A stretch of 64,000 nucleotides of DNA, from contig CAZREB010000004.1 of NCBI GenBank assembly GCA_964599095.1, positions 62,001 through 126,000 of the forward strand, read 5' to 3'. A program made the translations under genes and the position numbers. Under the pieces are notes generated by a model, which did no database searches, was not told where the DNA came from, and saw only the letters and a list, made by a program, of their open reading frames with translations. This document shows positions 41,811-50,178 of the stretch, in pieces. This stretch comes from SZAS-79 sp964599095. GTDB lineage: Bacteria; Pseudomonadota; Gammaproteobacteria; Burkholderiales; SG8-39. Every line of letters starts with the position of its first letter. Position 1 is the first letter of the stretch.

Positions 41811-43303
41811 GGTTTGGTTCCGGCGTGGCGCAGCGCAAAGCGCGTCAGCAGCGGCACCGGGCGGCCGCTGGATCCCTTCTCGCGGCCGCTGCGCCACGCG
41901 GTGCCGGCTACGTCGAGGTGCGCCCAGCGCATCTTCTTGGTGAACCGCGAGAGAAAGCAGGCCGCCGTGATCGCGCCGCCCGCCCGTCCGCCGATGTTTG
42001 CCATGTCGGCGAAGTTGGAGCGCAAGCCCTCCTGGTAGTCTTCCCAGAGCGGCAGGCGCCATACGCGGTCCCATGCGTCGTCGCCCGCCTGGTCGAGTTC
42101 GCCGGCGAGCTTGTCGTTGTTGGCAAAGAGCCCGGACACGACGTTGCCGAGCGCCACGACGCACGCGCCGGTGAGCGTGGCGATGTCGATGATGACGTCG
42201 GGCTCGAAGCGCTCGGCGTAGGCGAGCGCGTCGCACAGGATCAGGCGGCCTTCCGCATCGGTGTTCAGGATCTCCACCGTCTGCCCGGACAGCGTGGTGA
42301 CGATGTCGCCCGGGCGCGTCGCGTTTCCGTCGGGCATGTTCTCGCAGGTTGCGACCACTCCGATGGCGTTGAGCGGCGCGCGCATGCCGGCGAGCGCGCG
42401 CATCGTTCCGAGCACGCTGCCGGCGCCTGACATGTCGAACTTCATCTCGTCCATGTCTCCCGCGGTCTTCAGCGAGATGCCGCCGGTGTCGAAGGTGATG
42501 CCCTTGCCCACATACACGATCGGCTTTTGCTTCTTCGGGCCGCCCATGTACCTGAGTACGATCAGCTTGGGCGGCTGGCGCGAGCCGCGCGAGACCGCGA
42601 GCAGCGCGCCCATGCCGAGCTTTTCCATGTCGCGCTGCTCGAGTATTTCGCAGCCGAGCTTGAACTCGCGCGCGAGCTTCTTCGCCTCGTCGGCCAGGAA
42701 GCTCGGCGTGCAGATGTTCGGCGGCAGGTTGCCCAGCGTCTTCGCGAAATCGACGCCGTCGGCGAGCGCAATGGCCTCCTTGAGCGCGTGTTCCGCACCG
42801 GCGGGCACCGAAGGCCCCGGGAGGGCCAGGGTCACCGCCTTGAGCGCCGGTGCCGGCGCCTTCTTCTGCGTCTTGAGCTTGTCGAACCGGTAGAACACGT
42901 CCCGGATGCCGCTTACGGCCTGGCGCACGTTCCACGGCAGCGCGCGCCCGGCGACCTTGAGGTCGGTGAACGCGATCGTCGCGTCCGCGGCGCCCAGTGA
43001 CTTCAGCGCGCTCGAGGCGGCGCGGACCGCTTCGCGAAACTCGGTCTCGGCAAATTTCTTCTCCTCGCCCAGGCCGACCAGCAGCACGCGTTCGGCCGCG
43101 AGGCCGGGCACCCGGTGCAGCAGCAGCGTCGAGCCGCTGCGCCCGGAAAGGTCGCCCGACTTGATCACCGACGACAGGTGTCCGCCGCTCGCCTTGTCGG
43201 CGGCCCGGGCCGTGGGCGTAAGCGCGCCGCCCTGCCACGCGCCGAGCACGAGGCAGCCGGTCTTTTTCTTCTCGGGGCCGAGGGCTTTTATGCTAAATTC
43301 CAT
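41807..43303 (-). CDS. pepA: Leucyl aminopeptidase (cytosol aminopeptidase)
   Basis: A 498-residue M17 metallopeptidase that removes N-terminal residues from peptides; family members also bind DNA. The start MEFSIKALG at ATG 43303 is typical. Metal and catalytic motifs are VGKGITFDTGGISLK (about 263-277), and NTDAEGRL (about 345-352), with the KMSGAG-like segment DMSGAGSVLGTM. It is divergent from lptF with a 101-base gap. Confidence 0.96.
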   Translation of the reverse strand: MEFSIKALGPEKKKTGCLVLGAWQGGALTPTARAADKASGGHLSSVIKSGDLSGRSGSTLLLHRVPGLAAERVLLVGLGEEKKFAETEFREAVRAASSALKSLGAADATIAFTDLKVAGRALPWNVRQAVSGIRDVFYRFDKLKTQKKAPAPALKAVTLALPGPSVPAGAEHALKEAIALADGVDFAKTLGNLPPNICTPSFLADEAKKLAREFKLGCEILEQRDMEKLGMGALLAVSRGSRQPPKLIVLRYMGGPKKQKPIVYVGKGITFDTGGISLKTAGDMDEMKFDMSGAGSVLGTMRALAGMRAPLNAIGVVATCENMPDGNATRPGDIVTTLSGQTVEILNTDAEGRLILCDALAYAERFEPDVIIDIATLTGACVVALGNVVSGLFANNDKLAGELDQAGDDAWDRVWRLPLWEDYQEGLRSNFADMANIGGRAGGAITAACFLSRFTKKMRWAHLDVAGTAWRSGREKGSSGRPVPLLTRFALRHAGTKP

Positions 43304-43404
43304 CGCAGTTTTCCTTGTCCGGTTCAGCGCCAATCTTCGCACGATTTGCGCCGCACCGGATACCGCCGCCAGCCCTCGAGCGACCCCCGCGCAACCCAAT
43401 CGCC

Positions 43405-44475
43405 ATGATCTTCCAACGCGCGCTGCTCCGGGAATTCGCAAGCCTCGCGGGCGCGGTGTTCATGACGCTGTTCCTGATCTCGATCACGGTGCGCCTGATC
43501 CGCCTGCTCGGGCAGGCCGCCGGCGGCAAGCTCCCCTCGGATGCGGTCGTCGCCTTCCTCGGCTTCTTCACGATCAACGCGCTGCCCATCCTGCTGTCGC
43601 TGACCGTGTTCATCACGATCCTGCTCACGCTGACGCGCGGCTACCGCGATTCGGAGATGGTGATCTGGTTCAACTCCGGCCTCTCGGCGGCCGCGTGGGT
43701 GAAGCCCGTCTTCATGTTCGCCGGCCCGCTGGTCGCCGTGATCGGCGCCCTGTCGCTGTTCATCTCGCCCTGGGCCGCGCAAAAGGCCGAGGAATTCCGC
43801 GTCGGCATCGACAAGCGGGACGAGGTCTCCCGCGTCAGCCCCGGGGTGTTCGGCGAATCGACAGCGAAGGACCGGGTGTTTTTCGTCGAGTCGATCTCCG
43901 GCGACGCGATGGCGGTGCAGAACGTGTTCGTCAACTCGGTGCAGCACCGGAAGACGGGCATCATGATGAGCAACAAGGGATACGTGGAGACCGCGCCCAA
44001 CGGTGACCGCTTCCTCGTGCTGCTGAACGGGCGCCGCTACGAGGGCAACCCGGGCGAGGCCGTGTTCAAGGTGATGGAATTCGAGCGCTACGAGACCCGC
44101 ATCGACGCGAAGGAAGGCGGCGAGCCGGCCGAGACCCAGAAGAGCCGCTCGACGCAACAGCTGATCGAATCGCCGACCAACACCAACCTCGGCGAGCTGG
44201 TGTGGCGGATCGGCGTGCCGCTTTCGGCGCTGATCCTGGCGTTCCTCGCGATCCCGATGAGCTACGTGAACCCGCGCGCGGGACGCTCGGCGAACCTGCT
44301 CTTCGCCTTGCTTACGTACATGGTGTACTCGAACCTGCTGTCGCTCAGCCAGGCTCGGGTCGCGCAGGGGCAGATGTCGTTCGTGACCGGCCTGTGCCTC
44401 GTCCACGGGGTCATGGCCGTCGCTCTCGCCTTCCTGTTCGCGCGCCGCATGAGCCTGTTCGGGCTGCGGGGCTGA
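43405..44475 (+). CDS. lptF: LPS export permease LptF
   Basis: A 356-residue inner-membrane protein of the YjgP/YjgQ family: three membrane segments at each end (first near 12-30 and 55-80, last three after about 265) around a periplasmic beta-jellyroll domain. Together with LptG and the ATPase LptB it extracts lipopolysaccharide from the inner membrane. ATG 43405 (MIFQRALLREF) is the usual N terminus; an upstream extension is not supported. lptG begins four bases after its stop. Confidence 0.95.
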   Translation: MIFQRALLREFASLAGAVFMTLFLISITVRLIRLLGQAAGGKLPSDAVVAFLGFFTINALPILLSLTVFITILLTLTRGYRDSEMVIWFNSGLSAAAWVKPVFMFAGPLVAVIGALSLFISPWAAQKAEEFRVGIDKRDEVSRVSPGVFGESTAKDRVFFVESISGDAMAVQNVFVNSVQHRKTGIMMSNKGYVETAPNGDRFLVLLNGRRYEGNPGEAVFKVMEFERYETRIDAKEGGEPAETQKSRSTQQLIESPTNTNLGELVWRIGVPLSALILAFLAIPMSYVNPRAGRSANLLFALLTYMVYSNLLSLSQARVAQGQMSFVTGLCLVHGVMAVALAFLFARRMSLFGLRG

Positions 44476-44479
44476 CCCC

Positions 44480-45559
44480 TTGGCCGCCCTCACTATCGAG
44501 CGTTATCTTGCGCGCCAGGTCTATGCCTCGACGGCTTTCGTGATGGCGGGGTTCCTGGCGTTGTTCGCGTTCTTCGACCTGGTGAACGAGCTCGGCGACC
44601 TGGGCATCGGGGACTACCACCTGCGCGAGGTCCTGACCTACGTGGCGCTGTCGGTGCCGGCGCACGCCTACGAGCTCTTCCCGGTCGTGGTGCTGATCGG
44701 GACGCTGTACGTGCTGGCCTACCTCGCGAGCAATTCGGAGTACACGGTGATGCGCGCCGCGGGATTTTCGCCGCGCGACGCCGGGCGCTCCCTGGTCAAG
44801 ATCGGCTTCGTCTTCGTGGCCGCCACGTTCGTGATCGGCGAATGGATCGCGCCGATTGCAGAACAGGCCGCGCAGACGTTGAAGATCCGCGCCAAGAGCT
44901 CCCTGATCGGCCAGGAACTGAAATCGGGGCTGTGGTTCAAGGACGAGCTCTCGTTCATCAACATCCGCGAGGCGCGCCGGGACAACGTGCTCGACGGGAT
45001 CCGGATCTACGAGTTCGGCCCGGACTACAAGCTCACCCTGGCGCGCTCGGCAGAGCGCGGCGAGTACCGCGGCGACGGCACCTGGCGCCTTTTCGGGGTC
45101 GCGCAGACGAAGTTCACGGCCGCGGGCCCGCGTGTCGCGAACGCCGCCGAGATGGACTGGCGCACCGCATTGACGCCGGACCTGCTCAACGTGCTGATCG
45201 TCGCGCCGGAGCGGATGTCCGCCTACCGGCTCTACAAGTACACCGAGCATCTTGCGGGCAACCGCCAGAAGACCGAGCGCTACGAGATCGCGATGTGGAA
45301 GAAGCTCGTCTACCCGGTCGCGACGCTGGTCATGATGGCGCTTGCACTGCCCTTTGCCTACATGCACGCGCGCGCCGGGCTCGTCGGGGTCAAGGTGTTC
45401 CTCGGAATCATGCTCGGCATCGCGTTCCACATGCTGAACAGCCTGTTCTCGCACATCGGCCTCCTGCAGAACTGGCCGCCGTTCACTTCGGCGGTCCTGC
45501 CCAGCGTCGCCTTTCTCGGGGCGGCGATGCTGATGATGTGGTGGGTGGAGCGGCGATAG
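44480..45559 (+). CDS. lptG: LPS export permease LptG
   Basis: A 359-residue partner of LptF with the same layout of six membrane segments and periplasmic domain. Family features are ERYLARQVYASTAFVM at the start, AAGFSPRD in the coupling-helix region and KLVYPVATLVMMALALPFAY near the end. The start is TTG 44480, four bases after lptF. It is the last gene of the pair; a convergent RDD gene follows. Confidence 0.95.
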   Translation: MAALTIERYLARQVYASTAFVMAGFLALFAFFDLVNELGDLGIGDYHLREVLTYVALSVPAHAYELFPVVVLIGTLYVLAYLASNSEYTVMRAAGFSPRDAGRSLVKIGFVFVAATFVIGEWIAPIAEQAAQTLKIRAKSSLIGQELKSGLWFKDELSFINIREARRDNVLDGIRIYEFGPDYKLTLARSAERGEYRGDGTWRLFGVAQTKFTAAGPRVANAAEMDWRTALTPDLLNVLIVAPERMSAYRLYKYTEHLAGNRQKTERYEIAMWKKLVYPVATLVMMALALPFAYMHARAGLVGVKVFLGIMLGIAFHMLNSLFSHIGLLQNWPPFTSAVLPSVAFLGAAMLMMWWVERR

Positions 45560-45583
45560 GCAGGCGCGGAGCCCCGCCGGCGC

Positions 45584-46108
45584 CTACATCGACAGGTTCT
45601 TGTCGACGAGCACCAGGCGCGTTCCGGCCAGCCGGTCATGCAGGAACTGCCGGTCGCGATCGAACAGCGCCCAGCCCAGGCCGACGCCCGATAACGCGAG
45701 CGTGACGAAGGCGAGCCATGGGTTGTGGTGCACGAAGGCGCCGACCAGCGCCGCGCAGAACGACCCGACGAAAAGCGCAGCCAAGGCGAGGCGGGCAAGC
45801 GCGACGCGCGGTGGGACGCGGACTCTTCCCGGGGCGACGAGGCGGATGCCCCAGGCCTTCATCGCGAGGGTCTGGCCGCCGCGCAACCAGCACCACAGGA
45901 AATACGCGGCGAACACCGCCGCGAGGTAGACCTGCAGGGCGGTGCGCTGCCAGCCCTGCACGACCGCGCCGCCGGCGGCGAACTGGAACAGCCAGGTCGC
46001 CATGAACGCAACCGCGAACAGCAGGGTGGCCTCGTAGATCATGCTGAAGAGCCTGCGCAGGATTCCCGGTGTGCCCGCCACCGCAGGCTCTGCTGCCGCG
46101 TCAGCCAC
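45584..46108 (-). CDS. RDD-family membrane protein
   Basis: A 174-residue protein with three predicted membrane segments (about 22-42, 50-72, 100-125) and the RDD opening GILRRLFSMIYEATLL, in which the second signature Asp is replaced by Glu. LAMKAWGIRLV is typical. RDD proteins are small membrane proteins, some linked to transport; function here unknown. It is the last gene of the sigma-factor block, six bases after the DUF3106 gene. Confidence 0.88.
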   Translation of the reverse strand: MADAAAEPAVAGTPGILRRLFSMIYEATLLFAVAFMATWLFQFAAGGAVVQGWQRTALQVYLAAVFAAYFLWCWLRGGQTLAMKAWGIRLVAPGRVRVPPRVALARLALAALFVGSFCAALVGAFVHHNPWLAFVTLALSGVGLGWALFDRDRQFLHDRLAGTRLVLVDKNLSM

Positions 46109-46114
46109 CGAAAG

Positions 46115-46708
46115 TCAGTTGGTCGAGGCAGGGACGACGGGCGAAAGCGCCGGGGACGGCCCATGCGGCTCGACCACCGCCGGCGGCTTCTTCGCCTTCG
46201 CGGTCTTTGAGCGGCTGCGCGGCTCGATCCGCTCGGTCTTCTTCTTCTTGGATTCCACCGCGAGGTTCTTCTTCACCGCTTCGGGCAGCTGCTGGTACTC
46301 CTCCCACTGCTGCGAGACGACCTCGCGCTTGCCCGGCGGCAGCTTGCCGATCTTGCGATACTGCTCGCGCGCATTGCGCCGCTGGTCCGGCGTGAGCTTC
46401 ACCCACGCAGCCATCCTCGCCTGCACGCGCTTTTGCTCTTCTGCGCTCATGCCGGGGTAGCGCTTGGCAATGCCGATCCATTTCGCGCGCCGGGCGGCGT
46501 CGAGAGAGTTCCATTCACCCGCGAGCGGCTGCAGCGTCTGCTGCTGCTCGGGCGTCAGGTCGGACCACGAAGGGTTCTTCTTCGGCGCTGCGGCAAGCGC
46601 CGCGCACGAGAACAGCAACGCGAACAACGCGATCGAGATCCTGCGGATGCCGGACTCCCGCCGGGGCAGGCCGGTCGGCCTCAGAGCGGCGCGTGCTTCT
46701 TCAGCCAC
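46115..46708 (-). CDS. DUF3106 protein with signal peptide
   Basis: About 197 residues if started at GTG 46708, which is preceded by AAGGGG and overlaps the end of the DUF3619 gene by 28 bases; no ATG is available. A hydrophobic signal (ISIALFALLFSCAALAA) directs export. The DUF3106 region (about 50-150) has repeated WxxLxPxQ-like units (WSDLTPEQQQTLQPLAGEW, WVKLTPDQRRNAREQY), then a Lys/Arg-rich tail. Such repeats resemble the CpxP/Spy type of periplasmic chaperones in spirit only. Role unknown. Confidence 0.8.
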   Translation of the reverse strand: MAEEARAALRPTGLPRRESGIRRISIALFALLFSCAALAAAPKKNPSWSDLTPEQQQTLQPLAGEWNSLDAARRAKWIGIAKRYPGMSAEEQKRVQARMAAWVKLTPDQRRNAREQYRKIGKLPPGKREVVSQQWEEYQQLPEAVKKNLAVESKKKKTERIEPRSRSKTAKAKKPPAVVEPHGPSPALSPVVPASTN

Positions 46709-47061
46709 GCCTCGAACCCCTTGTCCAGATAGGCATCGAGCGGGAGTTCGTCGGTCAGCAACAGGGCGTCGATCTCCTCGACTTCGGCCACACGCATGTT
46801 CTGCTGCCAGCCGCTGATTGCGAGCAGCCCGCCGACCAGCACCACCACCGGCAGCACGAGGCGGAAGGACAGGCCGGCAAATCCGCCGAATCGGCTGGCC
46901 AGCGCCTCGGCCCACGCCAGGCCGGCGACCGGGTGGGCGACGAGCTGGCGCGCGAGCGCGACCTCGCGCGCTTGCCGCAGGCGGGCAAGCGTCTTCGGGT
47001 CGAGCCGGGTGCCCTCGTTGAGCAGCTGCCTGACCTTGTTCCCGAATTGTGGCTGGTTCAT
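46681..47061 (-). CDS. DUF3619 protein, single-pass, possible anti-sigma factor
   Basis: A 126-residue protein with a soluble N-terminal half (NQPQFGNKVRQLLNEGTRLDP, then AREVALARQ), one membrane segment (about 68-86, FRLVLPVVVLVGGLLAISG) and a short periplasmic tail ending AWLKKHAPL. It follows the sigma-factor gene by 25 bases. The layout, cytoplasmic helices plus one membrane segment next to a sigma factor, is that of anti-sigma factors, but no direct evidence exists. Confidence 0.88.
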   Translation of the reverse strand: MNQPQFGNKVRQLLNEGTRLDPKTLARLRQAREVALARQLVAHPVAGLAWAEALASRFGGFAGLSFRLVLPVVVLVGGLLAISGWQQNMRVAEVEEIDALLLTDELPLDAYLDKGFEAWLKKHAPL

Positions 47062-47086
47062 GGATGCACCAATATTTGCAATGACG

Positions 47087-47659
47087 TCAGAGGGTTATGC
47101 CCTTCTTTCGCAGGGCAGTTGCCAATGCATGCGTTGCCCGGGAGCAGTGCGTTTTCACGCTTCCCTCCGAGCAGCCCATCAACCTTGCGGTGTCCGCGAC
47201 GTCCAATTCTTCCCAGTAACGCATCAGGAAGGCCTCGCGTTGACGCTCGGGCAGCCTTGAAACCTCTTGCTCAATGATTTCAATCAGTTGCTTTCGCTCG
47301 AGCTGGTCCGCCGGCGCGACTTCGTGTTCCGACCTCGGCTCGACGCGCAGGGTTTCGAGCGGGTCGAAGTCCTCCTCGTCGCCATCGCGGCCGGCGCCCA
47401 GGGCGCCCAGCAGCGTGCCCCAGAGCGAGCGCACCTTCTGGCGACGGTAGTGATCCCGGATCGTGTTCTGGAGGATGCGCTGGAACAGCATCGGAAACTC
47501 TGCCGCCGGCTTGTCGCCGTATTTCTCGGCGAGTTTCAGCATCGCGTCCTGCACGATGTCCAGCGCCGTTTCCTCGTTGCGAACCGCAAACACCGCTTGC
47601 TTGAATGCACGGCGCTCGGCGCCGGCGAGGAATGCCGACAGTTCGCTGGGTGAGGCCAG
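47087..47659 (-). CDS. ECF-like RNA polymerase sigma factor
   Basis: About 190 residues. Region 2 is in RAFKQAVFAVRNEETALDIVQDAMLKLAEKYGD with the following RIQ-type segment FQRILQNTIRDHYRRQK; region 4 is RLPERQREAFLMRYWEELDVADTARLMGCSEGSVKTH. An acidic linker (about 85-125) separates them. The start is uncertain: CTG 47659 has GGGAG six bases upstream and matches family N termini, while GTG 47701 has no ribosome site. It heads the DUF3619-DUF3106-RDD genes. Its targets are unknown. Confidence 0.88.
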   Translation of the reverse strand: MASPSELSAFLAGAERRAFKQAVFAVRNEETALDIVQDAMLKLAEKYGDKPAAEFPMLFQRILQNTIRDHYRRQKVRSLWGTLLGALGAGRDGDEEDFDPLETLRVEPRSEHEVAPADQLERKQLIEIIEQEVSRLPERQREAFLMRYWEELDVADTARLMGCSEGSVKTHCSRATHALATALRKKGITL

Positions 47660-47758
47660 GGGAACTCCCTTAATCTGCCCGTTCGTGCGGGTCTTTTCCA
47701 CGGGTTCGCGGCGATGGTACCAAATGCGGCCCGGTGCCGCTGAACGCTGCACCGCGCC

Positions 47759-47787
47759 TTGACCGCAGCGCAACATCTCGTTAAGGT
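47759..47787 (+). promoter_or_regulatory. Candidate promoter of the ilv operon
   Basis: TTGACC (47759-47764) and TAAGGT (47782-47787) are spaced by 17 bases: five of six and three of six matches. The leader to ilvB would be about 24 bases, too short for an attenuator. Confidence 0.4.
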
Positions 47788-47817
47788 TCAAGGTTTTCCG
47801 TAACTCTCCAGGGCCCT

Positions 47818-49542
47818 ATGGACAGGATCAAAGGCGTGGAGCTCACCGGCGCAGAGATCGTCGTTCGCTGCCTGCAGGAAGAGGGGGTCGAGTATGTATT
47901 CGGCTACCCCGGCGGGGCGGTGCTCTACATCTACGACGAGCTCTTCAAGCAGGACAAGGTGAAGCACGTGCTCGTGAGGCACGAGCAGGGCGCGGCGCAT
48001 GCCGCCGACGGTTACTCGCGCGCGAGCAACAAGGTCGGCGTCTGCCTGGTCACCTCGGGGCCGGGCCTGACCAATGCGGTCACCGGCATCGCCACGGCCT
48101 ACATGGATTCGATCCCCATGGTGATCCTGGTCGGCCAGGTGCCGACGCATGCCATCGGCCTGGACGCCTTCCAGGAAGTCGACACGGTCGGCATCACGCG
48201 GCCGTGCGTGAAGCACAACTTTCTGGTCAAGAACGTGGCGGACCTCGCGCCGACGATCAAGAAGGCCTTCTACCTCGCCACCAGCGGCCGGCCCGGCCCG
48301 GTGCTGGTCGACATCCCGAAGGACATCACCACGATGCCGACCGAGTTCCTGTATCCGGAAACGGTCTCGATGCGCTCGTACAACCCGGTGATCAAGGGAC
48401 ACGGCGGCCAGATCAAGAAGGCGGTGCAGCTGCTGCTCGAGGCCGAGCGCCCGATGATCTACACCGGCGGCGGCGTGATCCTGTCGAATGCGGCGCGCCA
48501 GCTCACCGACCTTGTCAGGCTGACCGGTTACCCGGTGACCAACACGCTGATGGGGCTGGGCGCCTACCCGGCGACCGACCGGCAGTTCCTCGGCATGCTG
48601 GGCATGCACGGCACGTACGAAGCCAACATGGCCATGCACAACTGCGACGTGCTGCTGGCCGTCGGCGCACGGTTCGACGACCGCGTGATCGGCAACCCCG
48701 AGCACTTTGCGCAGAAGCCGCGCAAGATCATCCACATCGACATCGATCCTTCGTCGATCTCCAAGCGCGTGAAGGTCGACGTGCCGATCGTCGGCAACGT
48801 TGCTGAGGTGCTCGACGAATTCCTGCGCCTGATCCGCGCCGGCACGCAAAAGCCGGATGCGGGCAGGCAGGCCGCGTGGTGGAAGACGATCGAGGAGTGG
48901 CGGGCAAGGGAGTGCCTCAAATACGACCATGCATCGAAGATCATCAAGCCGCAGTTCGTGGTCGAGAAGCTCTACGAGGTTACCGGCGGCGACGCATTCA
49001 TCACGTCCGACGTCGGCCAGCACCAGATGTGGGCCGCGCAGTTCTACAAGTTCGACAAGCCGCGGCGCTGGATCAATTCCGGCGGCCTGGGCACGATGGG
49101 TTTCGGACTGCCTGCCGCGATGGGCGCGCAAATGGCGAATCCGGGTGCGACGGTGGCCTGCGTGACCGGCGAGTCGTCCATACAGATGTGCCTGCAGGAG
49201 CTGTCCACCTGCAAGCAGTACCGGCTGCCGATCAAGATCGTGAGCCTGAACAACAAGTACATGGGCATGGTCCGCCAGTGGCAGGAGTTCTTCCACGGAA
49301 ACCGTTATTCGGAGTCCTACATGGACGCGCTGCCCGATTTCGTCAAGCTGGCAGAGGGCTATGGCCACCGCGGCGTGCAGATCACGAAGCCCGAGGACGT
49401 CGAGCCGGCGTTGCGCGACGCGTTCAAGCGCAAGAACGAGCTGGTCTTCATGGACTTCCTGACCGACCCGACCGAGAACGTGTTCCCGATGATCCCGGGC
49501 GGCAAGGGCATCTCGGAGATGATCCTCTCCGAGGACCTTTGA
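47818..49542 (+). CDS. ilvB: Acetolactate synthase large subunit
   Basis: A 574-residue ThDP enzyme that joins two pyruvates, or pyruvate and 2-oxobutyrate, in valine, leucine and isoleucine synthesis. FGYPGGAVLYIYDEL and VRHEQGAAHAADGYSRAS hold the activating Glu; the ThDP motif begins GESSIQMCLQEL with NN(K) in LNNKYMGMVRQWQEFF. ATG 47818 is used. It is followed after 26 bases by the small regulatory subunit. A biosynthetic rather than catabolic enzyme is indicated by this linkage. Confidence 0.96.
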   Translation: MDRIKGVELTGAEIVVRCLQEEGVEYVFGYPGGAVLYIYDELFKQDKVKHVLVRHEQGAAHAADGYSRASNKVGVCLVTSGPGLTNAVTGIATAYMDSIPMVILVGQVPTHAIGLDAFQEVDTVGITRPCVKHNFLVKNVADLAPTIKKAFYLATSGRPGPVLVDIPKDITTMPTEFLYPETVSMRSYNPVIKGHGGQIKKAVQLLLEAERPMIYTGGGVILSNAARQLTDLVRLTGYPVTNTLMGLGAYPATDRQFLGMLGMHGTYEANMAMHNCDVLLAVGARFDDRVIGNPEHFAQKPRKIIHIDIDPSSISKRVKVDVPIVGNVAEVLDEFLRLIRAGTQKPDAGRQAAWWKTIEEWRARECLKYDHASKIIKPQFVVEKLYEVTGGDAFITSDVGQHQMWAAQFYKFDKPRRWINSGGLGTMGFGLPAAMGAQMANPGATVACVTGESSIQMCLQELSTCKQYRLPIKIVSLNNKYMGMVRQWQEFFHGNRYSESYMDALPDFVKLAEGYGHRGVQITKPEDVEPALRDAFKRKNELVFMDFLTDPTENVFPMIPGGKGISEMILSEDL

Positions 49543-49568
49543 GCGGCCCCGCGCCGCGGACGCAAACA

Positions 49569-50060
49569 ATGCGACATATCATCTCAGTGCTCCTCGAGAA
49601 CGAGGCCGGCGCCCTTTCGCGGGTGTCCGGGCTGTTCTCGGCGCGCGCCTACAACATCGAGTCGCTCACGGTGGCGCCGACCGAGGACGCCTCGATGTCG
49701 CGCATGACCATCGTTACCACCGGCTCCGAGGACGTGATCGAGCAGATCACCAAGCAGCTGAACAAGCTGGTCGAGGTCGTCAAGGTCGTCGACCTTTCGG
49801 AAGCCGAGCACATCGAGCGCGAACTCATGCTGATCAAGGTCCGCGCCGGCGCCAAGGAAAGGGAGGACATGAAGCGCATGGCCGACATCTTCCGCGGGCG
49901 CATCATCGACGTGTCGGACAACACCTACACGATCGAGCTCACCGGTGCCGGCCAGAAGCTCGATGCATTCATCCAGGCGCTCGATGCCGGCGCGATCATC
50001 GAGACAGTGCGTACCGGCGCCTCCGGCATCGGGCGGGGCAACCGGATCCTGCGCGCCTGA
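49569..50060 (+). CDS. ilvH: Acetolactate synthase small (regulatory) subunit
   Basis: A 163-residue ACT-domain protein; MRHIISVLLENEAGALSRVSG is the N-terminal ACT domain that binds valine, and GRIIDVSDNTYTIELTG lies in the C-terminal domain. It raises the activity of IlvB and confers feedback inhibition. It is separated from ilvC by a long perfect inverted repeat. Confidence 0.97.
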   Translation: MRHIISVLLENEAGALSRVSGLFSARAYNIESLTVAPTEDASMSRMTIVTTGSEDVIEQITKQLNKLVEVVKVVDLSEAEHIERELMLIKVRAGAKEREDMKRMADIFRGRIIDVSDNTYTIELTGAGQKLDAFIQALDAGAIIETVRTGASGIGRGNRILRA

Positions 50061-50061
50061 A

Positions 50062-50136
50062 AATCGGGGACAGACCACGTTTTCCCTTGCCGCAGGGCTG
50101 GCAGGGCGGCGCGGAAAACGTGGTCTGTCCCCGATT
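50062..50136. repeat. 24-bp perfect inverted repeat (REPIN-like) between ilvH and ilvC
   Basis: Left arm 50062-50085 (starts AATCGGGGACAGACCACG) and right arm 50113-50136 are exact reverse complements separated by 27 bases. The GGGACAGACCACGTTTTC core resembles REP sequences mobilised by REP-associated tyrosine transposases (RAYT) in Proteobacteria. In the mRNA it forms a strong stem without a U-run, so it may slow RNases or reduce read-through into ilvC. Confidence 0.85.
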
Positions 50137-50178
50137 CGGACGGTGCACGCAAACTATTCAACGGAAAGAGGGGAAACC

